Source: Cenarchaeum sp. (GTDB taxonomy: Archaea > Thermoproteota > Nitrososphaeria > Nitrososphaerales > Nitrosopumilaceae). From it: a stretch of 7,034 nt of DNA. The stretch is taken from assembly GCA_007570915.1 (NCBI GenBank), contig RKSK01000121.1, forward strand, positions 1-7,034, written 5' to 3'. Below are positions 1 to 5,053 of the stretch, in pieces. The translations under genes and the position numbers were made by a program. The notes under the pieces were generated by a model. The model was not told the origin of the DNA and made no database searches. It worked only from the letters and a program-made list of their open reading frames with translations. Each line of letters begins with the position of its first letter. Position 1 is the first letter of the stretch.

Positions 1-2
1 AG

Positions 3-191
3 GAGTTTGGCGTGCGCTTGACTGCGATGCGGCGGGCCATGGGGGAGGGGGCGGAGACTGGCCACGACTGCGCGACAGGCGGGGCGGCCCGCACGGGCCC
101 AGCCGGGGAGCCCGTCTTTGCGCCCACCGCGAAAAGGCCCCGCCACGGCAATGCGTGCGGCACCGGGGCGCAGGAGGTCAGCGGCGCTTGA
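3..191 (+). CDS. 3' end of an unidentified protein (5'-truncated by the window edge)
   Basis: The frame is open from the first bases of the window to a TGA at 189-191 and gives about 62 residues, including the stretches EFGVRLTAMRRAM and EPVFAPTAKRPRHG. Most codons end in G or C, matching the firm genes of this window. The frame stops 3 bp before the stop of the oppositely oriented protease gene, a normal tail-to-tail arrangement. No domain is recognisable; the segment is rich in Gly, Ala, Thr and Arg and looks like a flexible C-terminal tail. The true start lies outside the window. It could be chance, because GC-rich DNA often has long open frames, but codon bias and placement favour a real gene end. 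Confidence 0.45.
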   Translation, partial: EFGVRLTAMRRAMGEGAETGHDCATGGAARTGPAGEPVFAPTAKRPRHGNACGTGAQEVSGA

Positions 192-194
192 CGC

Positions 195-620
195 CTATGT
201 GTTGGGGCCGGCAGCGCCTGCCGCCTGCCCCGGCGCGCGCTGCTCCAGCATGCCCGTGCCGCACGGCCTGTCCAGGGTGACCCTGAACTCGCCCAGCACA
301 TCCCACCCCAGGATGGCGTTAACGCCCCCTCTAGCGGACTCTGGCCCCATGTCAAGCTCGTGTATCGTGGTGCGCACCGTCACGCCGCATATGCTGATAT
401 CGCCAAAGCGCGTACTCACGACGTCCCTGTGACTTTGGTGCACGCACCTAAGGACAACGTCCCCAGAAAACCTGAGGTTTGCGAGCCTGCATACCCGCGC
501 GTCCACGCACGTGACAGTTGCGCCCGTGTCGATGACGCCCAAAAGCTCCTGGTCGGGATTGCCGAGAAGGGAGCACTTTGCGGCAAACCTTCCGTTCGCC
601 ACTTGAAGCGGCAGGCTCAT
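195..620 (-). CDS. Retropepsin-like (clan AA) aspartic protease
   Basis: This 141-residue protein carries the retroviral-type aspartic protease signature. The catalytic motif is DTGA at residues 31-34, after a hydrophobic strand (LLGVI), and the second conserved element is ILGWDVL at 103-109, followed by the strand EFRVTLD. One DTG motif and this length fit a retropepsin fold that must dimerise to make an active site with one Asp from each subunit. The C-terminal 20 residues, rich in Gly, Ala and Pro, lie beyond the domain. I chose the ATG at 620 because it overlaps the upstream TGA (617-619) as ATGA and gives a compact domain; an ATG at 743 would add 41 low-complexity residues inside the upstream gene. 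There is no signal peptide, so it should be cytosolic. Its substrate is unknown. Confidence 0.82.
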   Translation of the reverse strand: MSLPLQVANGRFAAKCSLLGNPDQELLGVIDTGATVTCVDARVCRLANLRFSGDVVLRCVHQSHRDVVSTRFGDISICGVTVRTTIHELDMGPESARGGVNAILGWDVLGEFRVTLDRPCGTGMLEQRAPGQAAGAAGPNT

Positions 621-883
621 CCCCCTATCCAGGGGACGCCTGCGCCGTACGCGTGAAAGAACGATGCCCTGCCCGGGTGCGCCTCCCTGGCCTTGACGGC
701 CGCCTCGTACATGGTCTTGCCCACAAAAACCTCGCCTGCGCACATCGCGATGGTCTGCTTGGGGTATTTTTTGACAAGCTCCTCTTTTCTTGCCTCGAAC
801 AGCCTTTTCTGCTCGCGCGCATCCTTCTTTAGCCTGGCAGTCTCGGCCTCGTAATCGTCCCCGTTGCCTTTCCCCCCCGACAT
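617..883 (-). CDS. Small DUF5678-like protein, upstream partner of the protease
   Basis: An 88-residue protein. Residues 10-35 are charged and probably helical or coiled-coil. Residues 33-68 (EELVKKYPKQTIAMCAGEVF, then VGKTMYEAAVKA) match the pattern I know from DUF5678: a Lys/Tyr/Pro turn, a strand ending in Gly-Glu-Val, then Gly-x-Thr and a short Ala-rich helix. The function of that family is unknown. The gene overlaps the aspartic protease start by ATGA, so the two are almost certainly cotranscribed and perhaps translationally coupled. A TATA box lies about 27 bp upstream of the ATG, which implies a leaderless transcript. The pairing suggests the small protein is a partner, regulator or substrate of the protease; that is inference. 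Confidence 0.72.
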   Translation of the reverse strand: MSGGKGNGDDYEAETARLKKDAREQKRLFEARKEELVKKYPKQTIAMCAGEVFVGKTMYEAAVKAREAHPGRASFFHAYGAGVPWIGG

Positions 884-901
884 CGCGGGGGGCGGATGGT
901 T

Positions 902-915
902 GGATCTATATTAAG
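902..915 (-). promoter_or_regulatory. TATA box of the DUF5678-protease unit
   Basis: On the minus strand this reads CTTAATATAGATCC, an isolated AT-rich run in GC-rich surroundings. Its centre is about 27 bp upstream of the ATG at 883, the spacing expected if transcription starts at or next to the start codon. The stop codon of the upstream minus-strand membrane-protein frame (906-908) falls inside it. Confidence 0.6.
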
Positions 916-1484
916 CATGGCCTGGCCGCGGCGCCGCCGCATGCCCAGGCATGAGTGGGGCGCCCGTCTAGACAAAACCGGGCAAGAACGGCCGCGGGGG
1001 GACGACCTGTGCCATGAGCGTCGCGAAGCCGCAGGGGATGCGAGATGGCCGCACGCGTGATCAAGCCTGACGACCTCGCCGTTCGGGGCCGCCCATCGGC
1101 AGTCGGCGCGCGCGGCGGGGCGCGCGGGCGGCCAGGGGAATGGCGGGGGCAAGGGCGCACCAAGGTTGGTAGGGGGCGCAGCAGCTCGGAGATGAACACC
1201 AGGGCGATCCCGGCGGCTATGCCGATGCCGACGTGCCAGCGGGGGCGCGTCCACCGCGGCTCCGGGAAACGCTCCATTATCTTTATGCGCGCGTTGGGCA
1301 GCTCCTCCCTTATCCTCCGCTTCGCCGCGTGGAACACAAAGCCGTCGGGCACGCGGACGTCGATGATGCAAGCGCAGACGTCGCCAACAAGCGAGTGCTC
1401 GCCAAAGGCGGCCAGGAACGCCTTTGAGTGCGAGGTCCGCCTGCCCGACGGCGCCCGCGTCGGGCCGGGGGGCGTGCGAGTCAT
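906..1484 (-). CDS. Predicted single-span membrane protein, C-terminal third doubtful
   Basis: The frame gives 192 residues. Residues 18-80 look like a genuine soluble domain (CACIIDVRVPDGFVFHAAKR, then IREELPNARIKIMERFPEP) with G/C-ending codons. One transmembrane helix follows at about 84-102 (VGIGIAAGIALVFISELL), flanked on its N-terminal side by Arg and Trp. After about residue 106 the sequence becomes Arg/Pro/Ser-rich, and third positions lose their G/C bias as far as the TAG at 906-908. That is what a frameshift or loss of the original stop would produce. In the next frame the reading would end at 1061. The first 17 residues are also low complexity, but ATG 1484 is the only ordinary start before a GTG well inside the domain. 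I recognise no family; the domain and helix are the dependable part. Confidence 0.5.
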   Translation of the reverse strand: MTRTPPGPTRAPSGRRTSHSKAFLAAFGEHSLVGDVCACIIDVRVPDGFVFHAAKRRIREELPNARIKIMERFPEPRWTRPRWHVGIGIAAGIALVFISELLRPLPTLVRPCPRHSPGRPRAPPRAPTADGRPRTARSSGLITRAAISHPLRLRDAHGTGRPPAAVLARFCLDGRPTHAWACGGAAARPCLI

Positions 1485-1566
1485 GTCGCGCAGGCCCTGG
1501 CTGGACGGCGCGGCCTATGGGCAGCTGGACCGCCTCGGGCGCCTGGGGGCGGAGGTGTGGTTTGAA

Positions 1567-1576
1567 GGCTTATAAC
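1567..1576. promoter_or_regulatory. Possible bidirectional TATA box between divergent genes
   Basis: The sequence GCTTATAACA reads as a TATA-like box on both strands (TTATAAGC on the minus strand). It is the only AT-rich stretch between the divergent genes starting at 1484 (minus) and 1640 (plus). Transcription about 26 bp away would leave leaders of roughly 40 nt for the plus gene and 60 nt for the minus gene. It could serve one direction only. Confidence 0.4.
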
Positions 1577-1639
1577 ACCCGCCCGCCACGCGCGCCGCCC
1601 AAGGCGGCAGGCAGCGCGAGGCATGGCGCCACGGAGGGC

Positions 1640-2443
1640 ATGCGCGCGGTGGCGGAGGCCGGGCGCGAGTGGTCGTCCCGCATGACCCGCCTGTCCGGCG
1701 AGCTGTACAGGGAGGAGCGCGGCGGCGACGGCCGCCGCGCCGCCGGGCTCAGGGCCGAGATACGCCGGGAAAAGGCGGCGCTGGAGGGGGTTCGCCTCGA
1801 CGTGGTAAGGCTGGTCGCCCTCGCCGAGCGCGACGCCTCGCGGCGCGAGGAGCTCTTTGCGGCGGCCCGCAGGGCCATGTCCATGTTTCCGGCGGTGGAC
1901 GAGCATGAGGTCGCCCTGGCCATCGCCATGGTGACGGTCCTGCTTGACGCCGGGCGGCCCCTGCCGACAGGCGAGGTCGCAAGGCGCATGCGCGAGGAGC
2001 GGGGCCTGCACATGTCCGAGGGGGCCCTGTACGCCGCGAGGTTCTCCAGCGCCGTGCGGAATGACCGGTACGGGGTGCTCCACCTTCACCGCCCCGCGGG
2101 ACACGGCGAGGGAACGGGCTTGGGCGAGGAGTGGATGTACGAGGCGCTCGAGAGGGCCGTCGGGCTCGGCGCGGCAAGGTACACCGCCTCGGGGATAGAG
2201 ATGACCGGCGCCGAGGGCGCGCTCACGGCGCGCGAGGTGGCCGGCGCCGAGGCCGTGGCCAGGGGCGTCTGCGCGTACGGCGAGACGCCCGGCCTGGCCG
2301 AGTGGCTTAACAGGGCCGGCCGCGGCCGCGAAAAGATCACGTGGGCCGAGGCGACGGTGATCGTGCGCGCCGCGCGCACCGAGGTCGGCGAGGCGTGGGC
2401 GCGGATCGCAAAAGGGCGCGCCCTGGCGCCCGCGGCCGCGTAG
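1640..2443 (+). CDS. Coiled-coil and winged-helix-like protein of unknown function
   Basis: A 267-residue protein with strong G/C third-position bias throughout. Residues 1-80 are charged and Arg/Glu/Ala-rich, consistent with long helices or a coiled coil. Residues about 90-150 look like a winged helix: helix VALAIAMVTVLLDAG, turn RPLPTGEVARRMREERG, a recognition-type helix at 126-140, and a short wing RYGVLHLHRP. The C-terminal half is helical and Ala/Glu-rich. A role in DNA binding is plausible but unproven. ATG 1640 suits the TATA-like box at 1567-1576, with a leader near 40 nt. The frame stays open upstream to 1424, but that part runs through the divergent promoter and is low complexity. 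A GGAGGG lies only one base before this ATG, so GTG 1649 is an alternative start. Confidence 0.72.
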   Translation: MRAVAEAGREWSSRMTRLSGELYREERGGDGRRAAGLRAEIRREKAALEGVRLDVVRLVALAERDASRREELFAAARRAMSMFPAVDEHEVALAIAMVTVLLDAGRPLPTGEVARRMREERGLHMSEGALYAARFSSAVRNDRYGVLHLHRPAGHGEGTGLGEEWMYEALERAVGLGAARYTASGIEMTGAEGALTAREVAGAEAVARGVCAYGETPGLAEWLNRAGRGREKITWAEATVIVRAARTEVGEAWARIAKGRALAPAAA

Positions 2444-2449
2444 GGGGGC

Positions 2450-2465
2450 GCGCCGCGCGCGGCGC
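2450..2465. repeat. 16-bp perfect palindrome just after the winged-helix gene
   Basis: GCGCCGCGCGCGGCGC is self-complementary over its whole length and begins 7 bp after the stop at 2443. It could form a hairpin at the transcript end, but no T-run follows, so calling it a terminator would be speculative. Confidence 0.4.
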
Positions 2466-2528
2466 CTGCCGCGCGGCCCGTGCCCGTGGGGCCTTGGGCA
2501 GTCAACCCATAGCCCGGGGCAGGGCCGG

Positions 2529-2594
2529 CCGCGGCCACAGCCACAGGGGGAGGCATCCTCCACGGTCTCGCCGTCGGCGCGCCTGTGGCCGCGG
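2529..2594. repeat. 12-bp inverted repeat in the spacer before purC
   Basis: CCGCGGCCACAG at 2529-2540 and its exact reverse complement CTGTGGCCGCGG at 2583-2594 enclose 42 bp. A further CCTGTGGCGGG follows near 2618. The 2444-2653 stretch contains no convincing gene and is otherwise plain GC-rich spacer. The repeat could be an RNA stem. Confidence 0.45.
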
Positions 2595-2653
2595 GAGCCA
2601 GCCCCAGGCGTAACTTTGCCTGTGGCGGGCGGCCGCCCCCGCGGCGTCCCGAG

Positions 2654-2830
2654 ATGCTCAGGCGCACATACGGCAGGGGCAGCCCGCCTACCATGGAGGG
2701 CATGATTGCCGCAGAGCACGCGCCTCTCAAGAGAAGGCGGGTCGCAGGGGATAGGCTCGAGGCGCTCCGCGAGGCCGGCCGCCCAAGGGAGCACAACACG
2801 GCCGCCTCGCTGCCGGCGTGGGTGCCGTAG
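2654..2830 (+). CDS. Possible small basic protein upstream of purC
   Basis: A 58-codon frame from ATG 2654 to TAG 2828-2830. It is Arg-rich with a helical segment, HAPLKRRRVAGDRLEALREA. Third positions are mostly G or C, but no clear TATA box or ribosome-binding site fixes the start. ATG 2693 or 2702 would give shorter versions that keep the most protein-like part. It ends about 30 bp before the putative purC promoter, so it fits physically. I recognise no family, and in DNA of this composition it may be chance. Confidence 0.35.
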   Translation: MLRRTYGRGSPPTMEGMIAAEHAPLKRRRVAGDRLEALREAGRPREHNTAASLPAWVP

Positions 2831-2856
2831 GGGGGCGGCGCGCGGGAGCGCGGCGT

Positions 2857-2867
2857 GCAGTTAAATC
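2857..2867 (+). promoter_or_regulatory. Putative TATA box of purC
   Basis: GCAGTTAAATC is the only AT-rich run just upstream of purC. Its centre is about 28 bp before GTG 2891, which supports a leaderless transcript starting at that codon rather than at GTG 2855, which immediately precedes the box. Confidence 0.5.
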
Positions 2868-2890
2868 GGGCTAGGCGCGCCGCCGCGCGC

Positions 2891-3712
2891 GTGCGCCTCG
2901 TGGCATCCGGCAAGGTAAAGGACGTCTATGACGCCGGCGGCGGCCTGCTGCGCTTCCACTTTAGCGACCGCGTCTCGGCGTACGACGTGAGGTTTGCCGA
3001 GGAGATACCGCAAAAGGGCGAGGCCCTCTGCCGCTTTGCCGAGTTTTGGTTCGGCGAGCTCGGCGTGCCGAGCCACTTTGTCAGGCGCGTCTCGGGGACG
3101 GACATGCTCGTGAGGCGCATGGAGATGATCCCGGTAGAGTGCGTCGCGAGGGGGTACCTGTACGGGAGCCTCCACGACCGCCACGCCGCAGGCAGGTCCG
3201 GCCTGGACCTGGCGGACGCGCGCCTGGCGGCCAGGCTGCCGCGGCCCGTCTTTGACCCCACGACAAAGGCCGAGCACGACGAGCCCGTCACGCGCGAGTC
3301 CGCGGCCCGCCTGGGCCTCGCCGACGGGGAGACCTATGGCGCCCTCGAGTCGATGACGCTGGGCATATACGCCAAGATGTCCGCCGTGGCGGCCCGCGCC
3401 GGCTTTGTGATGGCCGACCTCAAGCTGGAGTTTGGCATGCTCGACGGCGAGATCACCCTGGGCGACTCGGTCGGCCCGGACGAGTTCAGGCTGTGGCCGG
3501 CCGGCTCGTACGCGCCGGGCAGGGTCCAGGAGTCGTACGACAAGCAGATACTGCGCGACTGGCTCGCGCAGGAGGGCCACAAGGCGCGCTTTGAGCGCGA
3601 GCGCGCCGGCGGCGGGGCGCCGCGCCCGCCGGCCATACCGCCCGAGGTTGTAGAGACGATGTCGGCGCGCTACGCCGACGCGTACGAGCGCATCACGGGC
3701 GAGGCGCTCTAG
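2891..3712 (+). CDS. purC: Phosphoribosylaminoimidazole-succinocarboxamide (SAICAR) synthase
   Basis: This enzyme joins aspartate to CAIR using ATP to make SAICAR in de novo purine synthesis (EC 6.3.2.6), in the cytosol. Signature segments appear in order: GKVKDVY (7-13) in the N-terminal ATP-binding lobe, SDRVSAYD (25-32), ECVARGYLYGS (83-93), FDPTTKAEHDE (121-131), DLKLEFG (176-182), GDSVGPDEFRLWP (191-203), and SYDKQ (215-219) near the C terminus. The 273-residue length is normal and all motifs are intact. The frame is open back to GTG 2855. I prefer GTG 2891 because related proteins begin only a few residues before GKVKDVY and a TATA-like run lies about 28 bp upstream of it. No other purine gene is nearby, so it appears to be expressed alone. 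Confidence 0.95.
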   Translation: MRLVASGKVKDVYDAGGGLLRFHFSDRVSAYDVRFAEEIPQKGEALCRFAEFWFGELGVPSHFVRRVSGTDMLVRRMEMIPVECVARGYLYGSLHDRHAAGRSGLDLADARLAARLPRPVFDPTTKAEHDEPVTRESAARLGLADGETYGALESMTLGIYAKMSAVAARAGFVMADLKLEFGMLDGEITLGDSVGPDEFRLWPAGSYAPGRVQESYDKQILRDWLAQEGHKARFERERAGGGAPRPPAIPPEVVETMSARYADAYERITGEAL

Positions 3713-3763
3713 GGCGCCGCGCCTGCCGGCGGGGATCGGCGAGGGAGGGCGCCGCGACCTGCC
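3711..3763. repeat. Short direct repeat between purC and the small TTG-start gene
   Basis: AGGGCGCCGCGCCTGCC (3711-3727) recurs as AGGGCGCCGCGACCTGCC (3746-3763), differing by one inserted base. The second copy ends just before the TATA region of the next gene. It may be a local duplication or a regulatory sequence. Confidence 0.4.
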
Positions 3764-3770
3764 CCTTAAA

Positions 3771-3780
3771 ACTTTATAAG
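3771..3780 (+). promoter_or_regulatory. TATA box of the 33-residue protein gene
   Basis: ACTTTATAAG is a near-consensus archaeal TATA box, preceded by CCCTTAAA. Its centre is about 27 bp from TTG 3804, so the transcript is expected to be leaderless. It is the best-looking promoter in the window. Confidence 0.7.
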
Positions 3781-3803
3781 GCCCGCCGCGTCGCGCGCGC
3801 GCG

Positions 3804-3905
3804 TTGGCAGAAGAGGAAAAGGTCGACGAGTGCTGCATCGTGAGGGACCCAAAGGATCCAAAAAAGATACTGCTGAAGCTCGGGGGGAAGATGCCATATT
3901 GGTAG
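3804..3905 (+). CDS. Tiny 33-residue protein with a TTG start, function unknown
   Basis: The frame runs from TTG 3804 to TAG 3903-3905 and encodes 33 residues: an acidic start (AEEEKVDE), a vicinal cysteine pair (CCIVRDP), a lysine-rich stretch (KDPKKILLKLGGKMP) and a final Tyr-Trp. The protein is compact and non-repetitive, unlike the Arg/Ala/Pro-rich chance frames of this DNA, and includes A-rich codons such as AAA and GAA. The start sits about 27 bp downstream of an excellent TATA box, so the usual leaderless spacing supports TTG as the start. I recognise no family. Cys10-Cys11 could bind metal or form a redox-active or disulphide site; that is speculation. The gene lies 91 bp after purC with its own promoter. 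Confidence 0.7.
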   Translation: MAEEEKVDECCIVRDPKDPKKILLKLGGKMPYW

Positions 3906-3941
3906 GCGCGCCGCGCAGGGCCGCAGGGGGTCGGGGCGTTC

Positions 3942-4508
3942 GTGCTCTATAGGGTGCTCTGCTGCGCGCTGCTCGGGCAGCTGGCGTCTCACGACGAGAT
4001 GCTAAGAAGCGTGATGGCGAGGGTCAAGGCTAGGCAAGAGATGGGGGTGGCTGTCCTGGGCGCCCTGATTTTTGGAATGGGCGTGTTTGTTGGGTATACC
4101 GGGGGTGGGCTACAGGACGGCAGCGCCATGAGCCATGGGAAGATCTTTGCCACATGGCTGGCAGTACTGTGCGGTGCGTCAGGGATGGTATGGGTCATGG
4201 CGTCCTTGCTGCTTTCCGTGGGCCTGCGGTCAAAACACGACGTGGTGCAGCCCATCTTGTACGAAAACTTTGGAAAGGACGGGGGCGTGGACACCGCCGC
4301 GCTTGACGCCTGCTCGGCGCTCCCAGACGAGGCGTTTTACAGGGCCCTTGCCGGGTCATGCGTCAAGTCCCTATATAGCCGCGAGAGGGAAGCGAACAAG
4401 ATCAGCAAGAGGGCATCCAGGTCGCAGGCGGCGCTGCTTGTGGGCATTGCAATGGCTGGTATGGGGGCAGCGGCGGCGTTTGTCGCCCTTGGCGGCCTGT
4501 GGGCATAG
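3942..4508 (+). CDS. Three-helix membrane protein, possibly PycTM/SLATT-like
   Basis: A 188-residue protein with predicted membrane helices at about 35-53 (GVAVLGALIFGMGVFVGY), 69-93 (FATWLAVLCGASGMVWVMAS and onward) and 164-186. Between helices 2 and 3 lies a roughly 70-residue soluble region ending in the charged helix KSLYSREREANKISKRASR. Two close helices, a soluble segment, a Lys/Arg-rich helix and one last helix is the layout of the PycTM/SLATT group, pore-forming effectors in some nucleotide-signalling defence systems. I see no diagnostic motif and no cyclase or sensor gene nearby, so the link is only topological. The start is uncertain: GTG 3942 gives the longest form, but a TATA-like CTCTATAGG (3945-3953) overlaps it, and ATG 3999 (residue 20) or 4014 would then suit better. 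Confidence 0.7.
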   Translation: MLYRVLCCALLGQLASHDEMLRSVMARVKARQEMGVAVLGALIFGMGVFVGYTGGGLQDGSAMSHGKIFATWLAVLCGASGMVWVMASLLLSVGLRSKHDVVQPILYENFGKDGGVDTAALDACSALPDEAFYRALAGSCVKSLYSREREANKISKRASRSQAALLVGIAMAGMGAAAAFVALGGLWA

Positions 4509-4529
4509 TGCGCCCTGCTGCCTAGAACG

Positions 4530-4556
4530 GGCCGGGAACGGCCATCTTTATCCTTC
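4530..4556 (+). terminator. Hairpin with GNRA loop and T-rich tail after the membrane protein
   Basis: GGCCG (4530-4534) pairs with CGGCC (4539-4543) around GGAA, a GNRA tetraloop, and is followed by ATCTTTATCCTT. It starts 22 bp after the stop at 4508, a suitable place for transcript termination. The stem is short. The tail CATCTTTATCC could alternatively be a TATA-like element. Confidence 0.4.
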
Positions 4557-4730
4557 GATGTGCGGGCTCCGCCCATTTTGCGCATAGTTTCCGTCGCGCC
4601 GGCGCCCTTGGCGGCCTAGCCGCGTACCGGGCCGCCTGCCTTAAAGAGGAGACTGCCTGCGAGATCGCGGAGCTTGCCGTCGCCCGTGCCGGCGCCCCGC
4701 CTCGGGCTCGCGCCTGCGGACTCTAGTTGC

Positions 4731-4777
4731 TCCCCACATGGCGCCTCCCGCCACCTGCAAGTGCGGCCGTGTGGGGA
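4731..4777. repeat. Two-tier imperfect stem-loop in the spacer
   Basis: Outer arms TCCCCACA (4731-4738) and TGTGGGGA (4770-4777) are exact complements. Inside them CCG-CAC (4748-4750, 4752-4754) pairs with GTG-CGG (4761-4766) around loop CTGCAA, with C4751 bulged. It sits just left of the AT-rich island. It may be part of a structured transcript or a protein-binding palindrome; no known RNA family was recognised. Confidence 0.4.
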
Positions 4778-4807
4778 ACCGGCGCCGCCGTGCCGCCAAG
4801 CTTGGAA

Positions 4808-4990
4808 CTTTCCATTGACATGACTATATTTCTATACACATAGTGCTATTGTCATTTGCCTTGTTAAAATATATAGATATAATTCTACTACTATTAATTT
4901 AGATATAATAAGCAATTGTCATAGTTAAACTATGTCCATCTGCCAAGCCAGTAGAAACGCTCCAATGCCGGTGGTTGTGAGCTATAGTTG
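4808..4990. other. AT-rich island with short repeats and ORB-like flanks
   Basis: This stretch is strongly AT-rich between GC-rich neighbours and has no plausible gene. It contains TAGATATAAT twice (4874-4883 and 4900-4909), ATTGTCAT twice (4848-4855 and 4915-4922), and the perfect palindrome CATAGTTAAACTATG (4920-4934). At the left edge the minus strand reads TCAATGGAAAG (4818-4808); at the right edge the plus strand reads CCAGTAGAAACG (4948-4959). Both resemble the CCAGTGGAAAC core of archaeal ORB boxes and face opposite ways. The island could be a DNA-unwinding element, a dense regulatory region for the downstream regulator, or foreign DNA. No Orc1/Cdc6 gene is in the window. Confidence 0.5.
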
Positions 4991-5053
4991 ATAAAAGCGG
5001 CCAAAAGTCCTGATCCTGCGCCCTTTTTGGCGCGCGGGCCGGCGGGGGGCGGC

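Noticed and set aside
1045..1575. 176-codon plus-strand frame opposite the minus-strand membrane protein
   Set aside because: It is mostly Arg/Gly/Ser low complexity with no promoter. Its last 30 codons (from ATG 1483) have good G/C third positions, but the stop lies in the TATA-like box and there is no supporting signal, so I left it out.
1481..2794. 437-codon minus-strand frame opposite the winged-helix gene
   Set aside because: It is an antisense shadow: the plus strand has a coherent, biased coding frame here, while this translation is low complexity with no domain.
2861..3838. 325-codon minus-strand frame opposite purC
   Set aside because: It is an antisense shadow of a fully motif-matched purC.
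4509..5053. Possible tRNA, C/D-box RNA or other known RNA gene in the spacer
   Set aside because: I found no cloverleaf, no T-loop consensus and no convincing paired C and D boxes, only generic hairpins.
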